64,000 nucleotides of DNA from Streptomyces malaysiense (GCF_000980885.2 NZ_LBDA02000019.1:124001-188000); one strand, 5' to 3'. Counted from the first letter of the stretch, positions 26,446 to 37,074 are shown. The notes: generated by a model from the sequence alone, not told the origin. A program made the numbers and translations.

Positions 26446-27566
26446 GCGCGAGCGGGCGCCAAACCGCACGGAGGAGCCCCGGGGCCCGCACGGAGGACCC
26501 CTGGGGCGGCGTACGCCCCTTCTCGATCAAGACCAAGCTGACCGCCCTGGTGGTCATCGCGGTGCTGATCACCACCGGTCTGTCGATCGTCGCGGTGCAC
26601 ACCAAGACGGAGCTGCGCTTCATCACGGTGTTCTCGATGATCGCCACGCTGCTGATCACCCAGTTCGTGGCGCACTCGCTCACCATGCCGCTGGACGAGA
26701 TGAACACGGTCGCCCGCGCCATCTCGCAGGGCGACTACACCCGCCGGGTGCGCGAGAGCCGCCGGGACGAGCTGGGCGACCTGGCGCAGACCATCAACGT
26801 CATGGCCGACGAGCTGGAGGCCCAGGACCGCCAGCGCAAGGAGCTGGTCGCGAACGTCTCCCATGAGCTGCGCACCCCGATCGCGGGCCTGCGCGCCGTG
26901 CTGGAGAACATCGTCGACGGGGTGACCGAGGCCGACCCGGAGACCATGCGGACGGCCCTGCGGCAGACCGAGCGGCTCGGCCGCCTGGTGGAGACCCTGC
27001 TGGACCTGTCCCGGCTCGACAACGGCGTCGTACCGCTGAAGATCCGGCGCTTCGAGGTGTGGCCGTACCTGTCGGGCGTGCTGAAGGAGACCAACATGGT
27101 CGCCTCGGCGCGCGCGGGCATGGCCACCGGCTCCGGCAGCCACACCCGGACCGACGTCCATCTGCACCTGGACGTCTCCCCGCCGGAACTGACCGCGCAC
27201 GCGGACCCCGAACGCATCCACCAGGTCGTCGCCAACCTGATCGACAACGCGGTCAAGCACAGCCCGCCGCACGGCCGGGTGACCGTGAAGGCGCGCCGCG
27301 GGCCCCAGCCGGACTCGCTGGAGCTGGAGATCCTGGACGAGGGTCCGGGCATCCCGCGCTCCGAGTGGCACCGCGTCTTCGAGCGGTTCAACCGGGGCGC
27401 CGTGACCCGGCCGCACGGACCGGGCAGCGACGGCGGCACGGGCCTCGGGCTCGCGATCGCCCGCTGGGCGGTGGATCTGCACGGCGGCCGGATCGGTGTG
27501 GCCGAATCAGAGCGCGGATGCCGGATCATCGTCACTCTTCCGGGAGCGAACTCCGCTTCAAGTTGA
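26442..27566 (+). CDS. Sensor histidine kinase paired with the upstream regulator
   Basis: A 374-residue membrane kinase: two transmembrane segments at about 33-50 and 62-78 with only a very short external loop, HAMP, H box [14 protein letters not shown] box [11 protein letters not shown]-box [10 protein letters not shown] boxes ERFNRGAV and [18 protein letters not shown]. The minimal external loop suggests it senses an intramembrane or cytosolic signal, or works with a partner. The GTG at 26442 overlaps the regulator stop. Confidence 0.93.
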   Translation: MSASGRQTARRSPGARTEDPWGGVRPFSIKTKLTALVVIAVLITTGLSIVAVHTKTELRFITVFSMIATLLITQFVAHSLTMPLDEMNTVARAISQGDYTRRVRESRRDELGDLAQTINVMADELEAQDRQRKELVANVSHELRTPIAGLRAVLENIVDGVTEADPETMRTALRQTERLGRLVETLLDLSRLDNGVVPLKIRRFEVWPYLSGVLKETNMVASARAGMATGSGSHTRTDVHLHLDVSPPELTAHADPERIHQVVANLIDNAVKHSPPHGRVTVKARRGPQPDSLELEILDEGPGIPRSEWHRVFERFNRGAVTRPHGPGSDGGTGLGLAIARWAVDLHGGRIGVAESERGCRIIVTLPGANSASS

Positions 27567-27867
27567 CGTAAAGTTCCGGCGAAGGCACAAGATCCACGGT
27601 CGTCCGCGCCGTCTTCGCGCAGCTGGACACGTGTGTATCGCCACAGGCCCGCGCCGCCCGCAGAAGCCGGGGGCGCAGGGTCGGGCCGGTGCACCCTCGC
27701 ACACCCGGAACCACGCTTGTTTCCCGCCATTTCAAGCCCTGAAACAAGATTTTCGATGTGACTTACACGACGATGAACGGGCCCGACCTGACCTTCCCCG
27801 TCTCCAAGGCGTAGCCTTTATTCCCGCTGTCCATCACCTTGTGAAGCGGAAGAGGGCGGTTGCCGCC
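27567..27867 (+). promoter_or_regulatory. 301-bp leader of sucA
   Basis: No gene is supported here. A palindrome ACACGTGT lies at 27627-27634 and an inverted repeat TTTCA-N5-TGAAA at 27732-27746. The stretch 27715-27830 is clearly more AT-rich than its surroundings and most likely holds the sucA promoter; I cannot choose among several weak -10 candidates. Confidence 0.4.
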
Positions 27868-30800
27868 GTGTCGCCACAGTCCCCCAGTAACTCGAGCTCC
27901 CCCAGCCTTCGGCCGGGAGGTGCCCCCACCACCGACGCCCAAGCCGCCGGGAAGAACCCCGCGGCCGCGTTCGGCGCGAACGAGTGGCTCGTCGACGAGA
28001 TCTATCAGCAGTACCTCCAGGACCCGAATTCGGTAGACCGCGCCTGGTGGGACTTCTTCGCCGATTACAAGCCGGGTGCGCCTGCCACCCCCGCGCCGGC
28101 GGGTACTGCGGCCGCGGGGGTCGCAGCGACCCCCGCCCCTGCGCCCCAGGCCGCCCCGGCGCCCGCGGCCCCGGCGGCCCCGAAGCCCGCCGCTGCCGCG
28201 CCGGCCCCCGCGGCTCCCGCGGCGAAGACGGCCCCCTCCCCGGCCAAGCCGGCGCAACCCGCACAGGCGCCCGCTCAGCCCAAGGCCGCTCCCGCCGCGG
28301 AGGCCCCCGCCGGCCCCGAGCAGGTCACCCTGCGCGGCCCGGCCGCCGCGGTCGCCAAGAACATGGACGCCTCGCTGGAGATGCCGACCGCCACCTCGGT
28401 CCGCGCCGTCCCGGTGAAGCTGCTGTTCGACAACCGCATCGTCATCAACAACCACCTCAAGCGCGCCCGCGGCGGGAAGATCTCCTTCACGCACCTCATC
28501 GGGTACGCGATGGTGCAGGCCATCAAGGCCATGCCGGCGATGAACCACTCGTTCACCGTCAAGGACGGCAAGCCGACCCTGGTCAAGCCGGCCCACGTCA
28601 ACCTCGGTCTCGCCATCGACCTGGTCAAGCCCAACGGCGACCGCCAGCTCGTCGTCGCGGCGATCAAGAAGGCCGAGACGCTGAACTTCTTCGAGTTCTG
28701 GCAGGCCTACGAGGACATCGTCCGCCGCGCCCGCGAGGGCAAGCTGACCATGGACGACTTCACCGGCGTCACGGTCTCCCTGACCAACCCCGGCGGCCTG
28801 GGCACCGTGCACTCCGTGCCGCGTCTGATGCCCGGCCAGGCCGTGATCATGGGCGTCGGCTCCATGGACTACCCGGCCGAGTTCCAGGGCACCAGCCAGG
28901 ACACCCTGAACAAGCTCGGTGTCTCCAAGGTCATGACCCTCACGTCTACCTACGACCACCGGGTCATCCAGGGCGCCGCCTCCGGCGAGTTCCTGCGCCA
29001 GGTCGCCAACCTGCTGCTCGGCGAGAACAAGTTCTACGACGACATCTTCGAGGCGCTGCGCATCCCCTACGAGCCGGTCCGCTGGCTCAAGGACATCGAC
29101 GCGTCCCACGACGACGACGTCACCAAGGCCGCGCGCGTCTTCGAGCTGATCCACTCCTACCGGGTCCGCGGCCACGTCATGGCCGACACCGACCCGCTGG
29201 AGTACCGCCAGCGCAAGCACCCCGACCTGGACATCGTCGAGCACGGCCTCACCCTGTGGGACCTGGAGCGCGAGTTCGCCGTCGGCGGTTTCGCCGGCAA
29301 GTCGATGATGAAGCTGCGCGACATCCTCGGTGTGCTCCGCGACTCGTACTGCCGCACCACCGGCATCGAGTTCATGCACATCCAGGACCCCAAGCAGCGC
29401 AAGTGGATCCAGGACCGGGTCGAGCGCGGCCACGCCAAGCCGGAGCGCGAGGAGCAGCTGCGCATCCTGCGCCGGCTGAACGCGGCCGAGGCGTTCGAGA
29501 CCTTCCTGCAGACCAAGTACGTCGGCCAGAAGCGCTTCTCCCTGGAGGGCGGCGAGTCCGTCATCCCGCTGCTGGACGCGGTCATCGACTCCGCCGCCGA
29601 GTCCCGCCTGGACGAGGTCGTCATCGGCATGGCCCACCGCGGCCGCCTGAACGTGCTCGCCAACATCGTCGGCAAGTCGTACGCGCAGATCTTCCGCGAG
29701 TTCGAGGGCAACCTCGACCCGAAGTCGATGCACGGCTCCGGCGACGTGAAGTACCACCTGGGCGCCGACGGCACCTTCACCGGCCTGGACGGCGAGCAGA
29801 TCAAGGTCTCGCTGGTCGCCAACCCCTCGCACCTGGAGGCGGTCGACCCGATCCTGGAGGGCGTCGCCCGCGCCAAGCAGGACATCATCAACAAGGGCGG
29901 CACGGACTTCACCGTCCTGCCGGTGGCCATCCACGGCGACGCGGCCTTCGCGGGCCAGGGCGTGGTGGCCGAGACCCTGAACATGTCGCAGCTGCGCGGC
30001 TACCGCACCGGCGGCACCGTGCACATCGTCATCAACAACCAGGTCGGCTTCACCGCGGCCCCGGAGTCCTCGCGTTCCTCCATGTACGCGACGGACGTGG
30101 CCCGCATGATCGAGGCCCCGATCTTCCACGTGAACGGCGACGACCCCGAGGCCGTCGTCCGCGTCGCCCGGCTGGCGTTCGAGTTCCGCCAGGCGTTCAA
30201 CAAGGACGTGGTGATCGACCTCATCTGCTACCGCCGCCGCGGTCACAACGAGTCGGACAACCCGGCCTTCACCCAGCCGCTGATGTACGACCTGATCGAC
30301 AAGAAGCGCTCGGTGCGCAAGCTCTACACCGAGTCCCTGATCGGTCGCGGCGACATCACCCTGGAAGAGGCCGAGCAGGCCCTCCAGGACTACCAGGGCC
30401 AGCTGGAGAAGGTCTTCACCGAGGTCCGCGAGGCCACCGCGCAGCCGGCCGACGGTACCCCCCGGGAGGCCCAGGACGGCTTCCCGGTCGCGGTCCCGAC
30501 CGCCGTCTCCGCCGAGGTCGTCAAGCGGATCGCGGAGTCCCAGGTCAACATCCCCGAGCACATCACCGTGCACCCGCGGCTGCTGCCGCAGCTCCAGCGC
30601 CGCGCGGCGATGGTCGAGGACGGCACCATCGACTGGGGCATGGGCGAGACCCTGGCCATCGGCTCCCTGCTGCTCGACGGCACCCCGGTCCGCCTCGCGG
30701 GCCAGGACTCCCAGCGCGGCACCTTCGGCCAGCGCCACGCGGTGCTGATCGACCGGGAGACCGGCGAGGAGTACACGCCGCTCCAGTACCTCGCCGAGGA

Positions 30801-31677
30801 GCAGGCGCGGCTGAACGTCTACAACTCGCTGCTGTCCGAGTACGCGGCCATGGGCTTCGAGTACGGCTACTCGCTCGCGCGTCCCGACGCGCTGGTGATG
30901 TGGGAGGCCCAGTTCGGCGACTTCGTCAACGGCGCCCAGACGGTCGTCGACGAGTTCATCTCCTCGGCCGAGCAGAAGTGGGGCCAGACCTCCGGCGTCG
31001 TCCTGCTGCTGCCGCACGGCTACGAGGGCCAGGGCCCGGACCACTCGTCCGCGCGCCCGGAGCGGTTCCTCCAGCTGTGCGCCCAGAACAACATGACGGT
31101 GGCCATGCCCACCTCGCCGTCGAACTACTTCCACCTGCTGCGGTGGCAGGTGCACAACCCGGCCCACAAGCCGCTGGTCGTCTTCACCCCGAAGTCGATG
31201 CTGCGCCTGAAGGCCGCCGCCTCCAAGGCGGAGGAGTTCACGACCGGCGGCTTCCGCCCGGTCATCGGCGACGCGACCGCCGAGGCGGCCGCGGTCCGCA
31301 AGGTCGTCTTCTGCTCCGGCAAGGTCTACTACGACCTGGAGGCCGAGCGTAAGAAGCGCGGCGTCACGGACACGGCGATCATCCGCATCGAGCGCCTGTA
31401 CCCGCTGCCGGGTGCCGAGCTCCAGGCGGAGGTCAACAAGTACCCGAACGCCGAGAAGTACCTGTGGGTCCAGGAGGAGCCGGCGAACCAGGGTGCCTGG
31501 CCGTTCATCGCGCTCAACCTGATCGACCACCTCGACCTGGCGGTCGGCGCGGACATCCCGGCCGGCGAGCGGCTGCGGCGCATCTCGCGCCCGCACTCCT
31601 CGTCCCCGGCGGTGGGTTCCGCCAAGCGTCACCAGGCCGAGCAGGAGCAGCTGGTGCGTGAGGTGTTCGAGGCGTAG
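27868..31677 (+). CDS. sucA: Multifunctional 2-oxoglutarate dehydrogenase E1 / E2-like subunit (SucA/Kgd)
   Basis: A 1269-residue TCA-cycle enzyme of the actinobacterial type that carries an E2-like acyltransferase domain fused to the thiamine-diphosphate E1 domain. Order: N-terminal OGDH motif [17 protein letters not shown] (about 33-70), Ala/Pro-rich linker (70-150), succinyltransferase-like domain (150-385) with [16 protein letters not shown] (catalytic His near 364), then E1 with [13 protein letters not shown], the ThDP loop [20 protein letters not shown], and transketolase-like pyrimidine and C-terminal domains. The GTG at 27868 gives [10 protein letters not shown], the familiar start; the next 12 residues ([12 protein letters not shown]) come from a GC-rich repeat-like element. 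In relatives GarA/OdhI FHA proteins inhibit it. Confidence 0.96.
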   Translation: MSPQSPSNSSSPSLRPGGAPTTDAQAAGKNPAAAFGANEWLVDEIYQQYLQDPNSVDRAWWDFFADYKPGAPATPAPAGTAAAGVAATPAPAPQAAPAPAAPAAPKPAAAAPAPAAPAAKTAPSPAKPAQPAQAPAQPKAAPAAEAPAGPEQVTLRGPAAAVAKNMDASLEMPTATSVRAVPVKLLFDNRIVINNHLKRARGGKISFTHLIGYAMVQAIKAMPAMNHSFTVKDGKPTLVKPAHVNLGLAIDLVKPNGDRQLVVAAIKKAETLNFFEFWQAYEDIVRRAREGKLTMDDFTGVTVSLTNPGGLGTVHSVPRLMPGQAVIMGVGSMDYPAEFQGTSQDTLNKLGVSKVMTLTSTYDHRVIQGAASGEFLRQVANLLLGENKFYDDIFEALRIPYEPVRWLKDIDASHDDDVTKAARVFELIHSYRVRGHVMADTDPLEYRQRKHPDLDIVEHGLTLWDLEREFAVGGFAGKSMMKLRDILGVLRDSYCRTTGIEFMHIQDPKQRKWIQDRVERGHAKPEREEQLRILRRLNAAEAFETFLQTKYVGQKRFSLEGGESVIPLLDAVIDSAAESRLDEVVIGMAHRGRLNVLANIVGKSYAQIFREFEGNLDPKSMHGSGDVKYHLGADGTFTGLDGEQIKVSLVANPSHLEAVDPILEGVARAKQDIINKGGTDFTVLPVAIHGDAAFAGQGVVAETLNMSQLRGYRTGGTVHIVINNQVGFTAAPESSRSSMYATDVARMIEAPIFHVNGDDPEAVVRVARLAFEFRQAFNKDVVIDLICYRRRGHNESDNPAFTQPLMYDLIDKKRSVRKLYTESLIGRGDITLEEAEQALQDYQGQLEKVFTEVREATAQPADGTPREAQDGFPVAVPTAVSAEVVKRIAESQVNIPEHITVHPRLLPQLQRRAAMVEDGTIDWGMGETLAIGSLLLDGTPVRLAGQDSQRGTFGQRHAVLIDRETGEEYTPLQYLAEEQARLNVYNSLLSEYAAMGFEYGYSLARPDALVMWEAQFGDFVNGAQTVVDEFISSAEQKWGQTSGVVLLLPHGYEGQGPDHSSARPERFLQLCAQNNMTVAMPTSPSNYFHLLRWQVHNPAHKPLVVFTPKSMLRLKAAASKAEEFTTGGFRPVIGDATAEAAAVRKVVFCSGKVYYDLEAERKKRGVTDTAIIRIERLYPLPGAELQAEVNKYPNAEKYLWVQEEPANQGAWPFIALNLIDHLDLAVGADIPAGERLRRISRPHSSSPAVGSAKRHQAEQEQLVREVFEA

Positions 31678-31691
31678 GCCTCCGGCACGAC

Positions 31692-31737
31692 GACGCTGAA
31701 GGGCCCGGTTCCGTTCGGAACCGGGCCCTTCGGCGTC
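31692..31737 (+). terminator. Strong sucA terminator
   Basis: A 21-bp stem with one wobble (arms 31692-31712 and 31717-31737) and a GTTC loop, followed by TTT. One of the best terminators in the window. Confidence 0.92.
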
Positions 31738-31805
31738 TTTCCCGCCGGCTCGTCGTCCTCGTCGCCTGCCTCGTCCTCGTCGTCTGCCCGTCGTCCGCCC
31801 GTCCT

Positions 31806-31985
31806 CTACTCGTCGTCCTCGTCGTCGAGGCGGGCGAGCCAGGTGGCCAGGCGCTCCACGGGCACCTCGAAGTCGGGGTTGAGGTCCACGAAGGTGCGCA
31901 GCTGCTCGGCGAGCCACTCGAAGGTGACCTCCTGCTCGCCGCGCCGCTTCTCCAGCTCCTCGATGCCGCGGTCGGTGAAGTACAT
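31806..31985 (-). CDS. DUF6104-like small acidic protein, 59 aa
   Basis: A gene too short for the usual length cut-off. It reads MYFTDRGIEELEKRRG and ends ARLDDEDDE, with WLAEQLRTFVDLNPDFEVPVE between. The ATG at 31985 has AGGAG about ten bases upstream. Streptomyces genomes encode a very similar 59-residue protein near sucA, as I recall. It is soluble and acidic, with no assigned function. The adjoining DNA 31738-31805 is low-complexity GTCGTCCTC-type sequence that partly continues into its 3' end. Confidence 0.85.
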   Translation of the reverse strand: MYFTDRGIEELEKRRGEQEVTFEWLAEQLRTFVDLNPDFEVPVERLATWLARLDDEDDE

Positions 31986-32107
31986 GGGGTTGCGTCTCCT
32001 GGTGTGCGTGTGCGCCCGGGGCCGATGGGACGGGCGTGGGCGTCGTCACCAGCCTAAGCAATGCGCGGGGCGGTGTTCCCGGAAGAGTGTATTGACTTCC
32101 CGAGGCC

Positions 32108-32147
32108 ACGATATATCGTGTTTCTCGACGGACGCGATATGGCGCGT
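32108..32147. promoter_or_regulatory. Palindromic operator upstream of the DUF4097-PadR operon
   Basis: A perfect 12-bp palindrome ACGATATATCGT lies at about 32108-32119, and a related GCGATATGGCGC half-site follows about 20 bp later. They sit 60 bp before the first gene of an operon that ends in a PadR regulator. PadR proteins commonly bind ATAT-containing palindromes in their own promoters, so this is a likely autoregulatory site. Confidence 0.65.
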
Positions 32148-32177
32148 CACGATCGTGTACGGCCGAGGAGGTCCCCC

Positions 32178-33065
32178 ATGTCCGAGTGGTCCGTCGCCGA
32201 GCCACGGAAACTGACGTTCGACAGCCCGGTGCGCACCCTCCAGGTACGCATCGCGGGCGGCACGGTGAACGTGGTGGGGACCGAGGAGGGTCCCGCCCGC
32301 CTGGAGGTCTCGGACATAGCGGGCCCACCCCTGCTGGTGACGCACGAGGACGGCGTCCTGACGGTCGGGTACGAGGACCTGACCTGGCAGGGCTTCACCA
32401 AGCTCCTGGACCGCACGGGCTGGCGCCGCAGCGCGGTCGTCTCGCTGGCGGTCCCGGCGGACGCCAAGGTGGAGGTGGGCACGGTCGGCGCCGGCGCGGT
32501 GATCTCCGGAATCCGGGGCCCGGCGGTGGTCCGGGGCGTCACCGGCGACACCACCCTGGTCGGCCTCTCCGGACCGGTCCGGGCGAACACCGTGTCGGGC
32601 AACCTGGAGGCGCAGGCCGTCACCGGGGAGCTGCGCTTCGCCTCGGTCTCCGGCGACCTGACCGTGATCGAGGGCTCGGGCCCCGCCGTGCGGGCGGAAT
32701 CGGTCAGCGGCTCGATGATCGTGGACCTGGACCCGGAGGGGCCGACGGACGTCCACCTCACCAGCGTCTCGGGCGAGATAGCCATCCGGCTGCCGCATCC
32801 GGCGGACGCGGAGGTGGAGGCCAACACGGCGAGCGGCCGGATCTCCAACGCCTTCGAGGGACTGCGGGTGCACGGCCAGTGGGGCGCCCACAAGATGACC
32901 GGCCGGCTGGGCGCGGGCACGGGACGGCTCCGGGCGACCACGGTCTCCGGCGGGATCGCCCTGCTCCGGCGCCCCGATCAGGCGCCGGACGGCGCGACCG
33001 ACGGCACCACCGTCGACCCGACCGACGGCCCGACCGACGGCCCGACCGACAAGAAGGTGCTCTGA
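32178..33065 (+). CDS. DUF4097 beta-helix-like protein
   Basis: A 295-residue protein starting at the ATG at 32178 with GAGGAGG before it. It consists of repeated short beta-strand units such as VSGNLEAQAVTGELRFASVSGDLTV, forming a right-handed beta-solenoid as expected of DUF4097 (putative adhesin). There is no signal peptide, so it is probably cytosolic. The C-terminal 25 residues are Asp/Thr/Pro-rich, with repeated DGPT units encoded by a tandem GACGGCCCGACC repeat. It precedes padR by one base. Family members often pair with PadR regulators and anti-sigma-like proteins; the molecular function is not known. Confidence 0.85.
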   Translation: MSEWSVAEPRKLTFDSPVRTLQVRIAGGTVNVVGTEEGPARLEVSDIAGPPLLVTHEDGVLTVGYEDLTWQGFTKLLDRTGWRRSAVVSLAVPADAKVEVGTVGAGAVISGIRGPAVVRGVTGDTTLVGLSGPVRANTVSGNLEAQAVTGELRFASVSGDLTVIEGSGPAVRAESVSGSMIVDLDPEGPTDVHLTSVSGEIAIRLPHPADAEVEANTASGRISNAFEGLRVHGQWGAHKMTGRLGAGTGRLRATTVSGGIALLRRPDQAPDGATDGTTVDPTDGPTDGPTDKKVL

Positions 33066-33066
33066 C

Positions 33067-34041
33067 ATGCCCCCCGTCTTCGCTCACGGACGCCTGCGCC
33101 TGTACCTGCTCAAGCTGCTGGACGAGGCCCCGCGCCACGGCTACGAGGTGATCCGCCTCCTGGAGGAGCGTTTCCAGGGGCTGTACGCCCCCTCGGCGGG
33201 CACCGTCTACCCCCGACTGGCCAAGCTGGAGGCCGAGGGCCTGGTCACCCACACCTCCGAGGGGGGCCGCAAGGTGTACGCCATCACGGACGCGGGCCGC
33301 GCCGAACTGGCGGATCGCGGCGGCGAGTTGGCCGACCTGGAACTGGAGATCCGCGAGTCGGTGGCGGAACTGGCGGCCGAGATCAAGGCCGATGTGCGGG
33401 GCGCGGCAGGGGATCTGCGCCGTGAGATGCGCGCCGCCGCGTCCGAGGCCCGCGGGGGTGGCGACGCAGGGGGTGCCGGGGACTCCGCGGCCGACAAGGA
33501 CGCCTGGCGCGCCGCCAAGGAGGAGATGCGCCGGGTCAGGCAGGAGTGGAAGGAGCAGGCCCGCCGCGCCAAGGACGAGAGCCGCCGGGCCCGCGAGGAG
33601 GCCCAGCGCGCCCGCCATCAGGCTCAGGAGGCCCAGGCCCGCGCCCGCGCCCAGGCGCAGGAGGAGATGCAGCGCGTCGCCCGTCGCGTCCAGGACCACT
33701 TCGCACGCGGTGACTGGCCCTCGGGCGTCCGCGAGGGCCTGACCGAACTGGCCCGGGAACTGGGCGACCTGGGCAAGGACTGGACCAGTCCCCGCCCGGC
33801 CCCGAACCCGGCCTACACCACGACGGACTTCCCCGCCGAGTACGTCCCCTCCTGGACGCACGAACCCCCCACCGACAACCCCGCGCGCGACCTCGACCGT
33901 CTCCTGGACCGCTTCCGCGACGACATCCGCGACCTGTCCCGCGACCACGGCGTGACCCCGGATCAGCTCCGGACGGCCCGGGAGCACCTGTCGCGTGCGG
34001 CGGCGGAGATCAGCGCGGCCCTGCGCCCGCCGAAGGGATAG
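33067..34041 (+). CDS. PadR-family regulator with long coiled-coil tail
   Basis: A 324-residue protein. The winged helix covers about 8-85 (LRLYLLKLLDEAPRHGYEVIRLLEERFQGLYAPSAGTVYPRLAKLEAEGLV). From about 100 to 210 there is a highly charged Arg/Glu/Ala coiled coil, and the rest is a helical C-terminal domain. PadR proteins are usually about 110-180 residues, so the tail is an addition. It begins two bases after the DUF4097 stop and very likely represses the shared promoter. Confidence 0.9.
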   Translation: MPPVFAHGRLRLYLLKLLDEAPRHGYEVIRLLEERFQGLYAPSAGTVYPRLAKLEAEGLVTHTSEGGRKVYAITDAGRAELADRGGELADLELEIRESVAELAAEIKADVRGAAGDLRREMRAAASEARGGGDAGGAGDSAADKDAWRAAKEEMRRVRQEWKEQARRAKDESRRAREEAQRARHQAQEAQARARAQAQEEMQRVARRVQDHFARGDWPSGVREGLTELARELGDLGKDWTSPRPAPNPAYTTTDFPAEYVPSWTHEPPTDNPARDLDRLLDRFRDDIRDLSRDHGVTPDQLRTAREHLSRAAAEISAALRPPKG

Positions 34042-34047
34042 CGGAAA

Positions 34048-34075
34048 GGGCGGGCCCGGCGACCCGGACCCGCCC
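34048..34075. terminator. Hairpin between PadR and MDR genes
   Basis: GGGCGGGCCCGG pairs with CCGGACCCGCCC with one mismatch across a 4-nt loop. It serves the convergent ends at 34041 (+) and 34093 (-). Confidence 0.65.
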
Positions 34076-34092
34076 GCGCACCACCGACGAGG

Positions 34093-35058
34093 TCAGGACG
34101 TCGTCAGTACGATCTTCCCGAACTGCTCGCCGGACGCCATCCGCTCGAAGCCCTCGCGGGCCCGGTCCATCGGGAGCACCTCGTCGATGACGGGCCGTAC
34201 GCCGGTCGTGGCGCAGAAGGAGAGCAGGTCCTCCAGCTCCTCCTTGGTGCCCATGGTGGAGCCGACGACCTTCAGCTCGAGGAAGAAGATCCGGGTCAGC
34301 TCGGCGTGCGAGGGCCGGTCGCCGCTGGTCGCGCCGGAGATGACGATCGTCCCGCCGGGGCGCAGCGACTTCACCGAGTGGGACCAGGTCGCGGCGCCCA
34401 CGGTCTCGATGACCGCGTCCACCCGCTGCGGCAGCCGCGCCCCGCTCTCCACGGCCTCCACGGCGCCCAGCTCCAGGGCTCGCTTCCGCTTGGCCTCGTC
34501 CCGGCTGGTGGCGAACATCCGCAGGCCCGCCGCCCTGCCGAGCACGATCGCGGCCGTGGCGACCCCGCCGCCCGCGCCCTGCACCAGGACCGAGTCCCCG
34601 GGTCGTACCCCCGCGTTGGTGAACAGCATCCGGTAGGCCGTCAGCCACGCGGTGGGCAGACACGCGGCCTCGGCGAAGGACAGTTCCTTGGGCTTGGGCA
34701 GCACGTTGAAGGTCGGCACGGCGACCTGTTCGGCGAAGGTGCCCTGGTAGCGCTCGGTCAGGATGGAGCGCGGTTCCTTCGGGCCGACGCCGTGGCCGGT
34801 CTGGCCGATGACGGAGTGCAGGACGACCTCGTTGCCGTCCGCGTCGACCCCGGCGGCGTCGCAGCCGAGGATCATCGGCAGCCGGTCCGCCGGGAGGCCG
34901 ACGCCCCGCAGGGACCAGAGGTCGTGGTGGTTGAGGGAGGCGGCGCGCACATCGATGGTGCTCCAGCCGGGACGGGCCTCGGGAGCCGGACGCTCCCCCA
35001 ACTCAAGGCCCTGGAGCGGCTGGTCGCGGTCGATTCGGGCGGCGTAGACGGCGAACAT
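34093..35058 (-). CDS. Zinc-type MDR oxidoreductase (quinone-reductase/enoyl-reductase group)
   Basis: A 321-residue NAD(P)H-dependent reductase of the medium-chain dehydrogenase superfamily. The GroES-like half (ASLNHHDLWSLRGV, MILGCDAAG) precedes the Rossmann half with VLVQGAGGGVATAAI (dinucleotide loop). The catalytic-zinc ligand pattern of alcohol dehydrogenases is incomplete and the four-Cys structural zinc lobe is absent, so it is nearer to quinone reductases. The ATG at 35058 is the only start matching the family length. It is downstream of the malic enzyme gene but separated by a terminator. Confidence 0.88.
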   Translation of the reverse strand: MFAVYAARIDRDQPLQGLELGERPAPEARPGWSTIDVRAASLNHHDLWSLRGVGLPADRLPMILGCDAAGVDADGNEVVLHSVIGQTGHGVGPKEPRSILTERYQGTFAEQVAVPTFNVLPKPKELSFAEAACLPTAWLTAYRMLFTNAGVRPGDSVLVQGAGGGVATAAIVLGRAAGLRMFATSRDEAKRKRALELGAVEAVESGARLPQRVDAVIETVGAATWSHSVKSLRPGGTIVISGATSGDRPSHAELTRIFFLELKVVGSTMGTKEELEDLLSFCATTGVRPVIDEVLPMDRAREGFERMASGEQFGKIVLTTS

Positions 35059-35197
35059 GCTGCCGACGATAGGTCCCCCGGGCGGCGGACGGAACCTGGG
35101 CGCCCTGTGACACATACCCTCTTGCACCCGGGCACCCGGGCGGCGCGGTCCTCCGCACGCCCCCTCGGCACCCGCTCCCGGCGGGCGGAAAGGGGAC

Positions 35198-35231
35198 GGC
35201 CCCGCCCGGCACACGGAACACGGGCGGGGCC
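35198..35231 (-). terminator. Terminator of the malic enzyme gene
   Basis: GGCCCCGCCCG pairs with CGGGCGGGGCC around a 12-nt loop, just after the malic enzyme stop on the minus strand. Confidence 0.75.
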
Positions 35232-35242
35232 ATCGGCAGACG

Positions 35243-36466
35243 TCAGCGGCGGGCGACGCCCTCGGCCCGCGCCGCCGCGGCCACCGCCGCGGTGACCGCC
35301 GGAGCGACCCGCTCGTCGAACGGCGACGGGATCACGTAGTCCGCCGCGAGATCGTCACCGACCACCGCGGCCAGCGCCTCCGCCGCCGCGATCTTCATGC
35401 CCTCGGTGATCCGGGTGGCCCGCACCTGGAGCGCGCCCGCGAAGATCCCGGGGAAGGCCAGCACGTTGTTGATCTGGTTCGGGAAGTCCGAACGCCCGGT
35501 GGCCACGACCGCCGCGTACTTGTGCGCGACCTCGGGGTGCACCTCGGGGTTCGGGTTGGCCATCGCGAACACGAAGGCGCCCTTGGCCATACCGGCCACG
35601 GCCTCCTCGGCGACCGTACCGCCGGAGACGCCGATGAAGACGTCCGCGCCCTTGAGCGCGTCCGCCAGCGTGCCGCTGATGCCGGCCTTGTTGGTGTAGC
35701 CGGCCAGATCGCGCTTGACCGGGGTCAGGTCCTCGCGGTCCGCGGAGACGACGCCCTTGCGGTCCGCCACCGCCACATCGCCGATGCCGGCCTCGACCAG
35801 CATCTTGGCGATGGCGACACCGGCCGCGCCGGCACCCGAGATCACGGCGCGCAGCTGCCCGATCTCCCGGCCGCTGAGCCGCGCCGCGTTGCGCAGCGCC
35901 GCCAGCGTCACCACGGCCGTGCCGTGCTGGTCGTCGTGGAAGACCGGGATGTCCAGGCGCTCCTGGAGGCGGCGCTCGATCTCGAAGCACCGGGGCGCCG
36001 AGATGTCCTCCAGATTGACTCCGCCGAAGGAGGGAGCGAGCCGGACGACGGTCTCCACGATCTCGTCCACGTCGGTGCAGTCGAGCGCGATCGGCACCGC
36101 GTCGACCCCGCCGAACTGCTTGAACAGGATCGCTTTGCCCTCCATCACGGGGAGGGACGCCTGGGGACCGATGTCCCCGAGTCCTAGCACCGCCGTGCCG
36201 TCGGTGACGACGGCGACGACGGAGGACTTCCATGTGTAGTCGTTGACCAGCTCCGGCTGTTCCGCGATCGCGGTGCACACGCGCGCGACGCCGGGCGTGT
36301 ACGCGAGGGAAAGGTCGTCCTTGTCGCGGACCGGCACGGTGGCTTGCACAGCCATCTTGCCGCCACGGTGCAGAGCGAACACCGGATCGAAGGAATCGAG
36401 GGGCTCGGCCCCGCCGTCCTGGTCCGTACCGATGTCGCTGCGAGGATTGACGATCTCCGCTGCCAC
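35243..36466 (-). CDS. NAD(P)-dependent malic enzyme
   Basis: A 407-residue decarboxylating malate dehydrogenase (malate to pyruvate plus CO2, making NADPH or NADH). N-terminal malic domain with [14 protein letters not shown] and [15 protein letters not shown], catalytic Lys in [15 protein letters not shown], metal-binding [16 protein letters not shown], then the NAD(P) domain with [15 protein letters not shown]. The GTG at 36466 follows AAGGGGTAG. This is the short bacterial form without the phosphotransacetylase domain. S. coelicolor has two malic enzymes; by position this should match the NADP-specific one, recalled rather than tested. Confidence 0.95.
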   Translation of the reverse strand: MAAEIVNPRSDIGTDQDGGAEPLDSFDPVFALHRGGKMAVQATVPVRDKDDLSLAYTPGVARVCTAIAEQPELVNDYTWKSSVVAVVTDGTAVLGLGDIGPQASLPVMEGKAILFKQFGGVDAVPIALDCTDVDEIVETVVRLAPSFGGVNLEDISAPRCFEIERRLQERLDIPVFHDDQHGTAVVTLAALRNAARLSGREIGQLRAVISGAGAAGVAIAKMLVEAGIGDVAVADRKGVVSADREDLTPVKRDLAGYTNKAGISGTLADALKGADVFIGVSGGTVAEEAVAGMAKGAFVFAMANPNPEVHPEVAHKYAAVVATGRSDFPNQINNVLAFPGIFAGALQVRATRITEGMKIAAAEALAAVVGDDLAADYVIPSPFDERVAPAVTAAVAAAARAEGVARR

Positions 36467-37074
36467 TTGTTCTACCCCTTAGGTATGCATGGTTTGAGGG
36501 TCGACCACTCCTGGTGAGGGGTGGGCGGGCACCGCGCAGGGCCCGATTGCGGATACGCACGGGTCATGCGCGACGGGCGCGCCGCACACGCGCCCTGAGC
36601 CCCGGATGAGGGGTGTAAAGAACCTTCTTACCGGACGGACGGCGCCCACGACGAGTCCAATAGGTGCAAGGTCACATCTCGGAACCAGATAGCCACACGG
36701 AGATGACGTACCGCTGACGGCGGCGCGGAGGCTCCGGGGACTCGGCGGGCCCGGACGGAAGCGGCCGGCGCACGACACGGTCGTACGACACCCGCATGTC
36801 CAGCCGTCCACATGCCGGGATCTGCCGGAGGTTTTCCGGCGGTGGGACGGGATTAGCGCAGGTGGCCCGGTGCGGTATGGCACCGAGAGACCAAGGATGT
36901 ACCGACCTGATGGGGTTCGGGGGTCACCCGTTATCCGATTTTGACATATCGGCGCCCCTGAATGGCGTAGTCCGAATGGCAAGATGCCGTAAACCCGCGA
37001 GGTCGCGCCACCCAATGGTGTGTGTTCTCGTCTACCCAGCGGCAAACTCTTCGCATACGCCGGAGGAATCCACG
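36467..37074 (+). promoter_or_regulatory. 608-bp intergenic region with the glutamate-importer promoter
   Basis: No coding gene is supported; the 202-codon minus-strand frame has no family features. A perfect -35 TTGACA lies at 36941-36946, with a weak -10 (GCGTAGT) about 17-18 bp later, 110 bp before the binding-protein gene. A small hairpin GGTGC-N6-GCACC is found at about 36871-36886. The minus strand near 36500 must also hold the malic enzyme promoter. Confidence 0.5.

Noticed and set aside
31738..31805. GTC/CTC-rich spacer as a repeat array
   Set aside because: Simple low-complexity sequence without fixed unit length; part of it is continuous with the acidic C-terminus of the small gene.
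27763..32328. 1521-codon open frame on the minus strand opposite sucA
   Set aside because: Shadow frame caused by GC-rich third positions. sucA itself is an unmistakable enzyme and the antisense translation is low-complexity with no domain.
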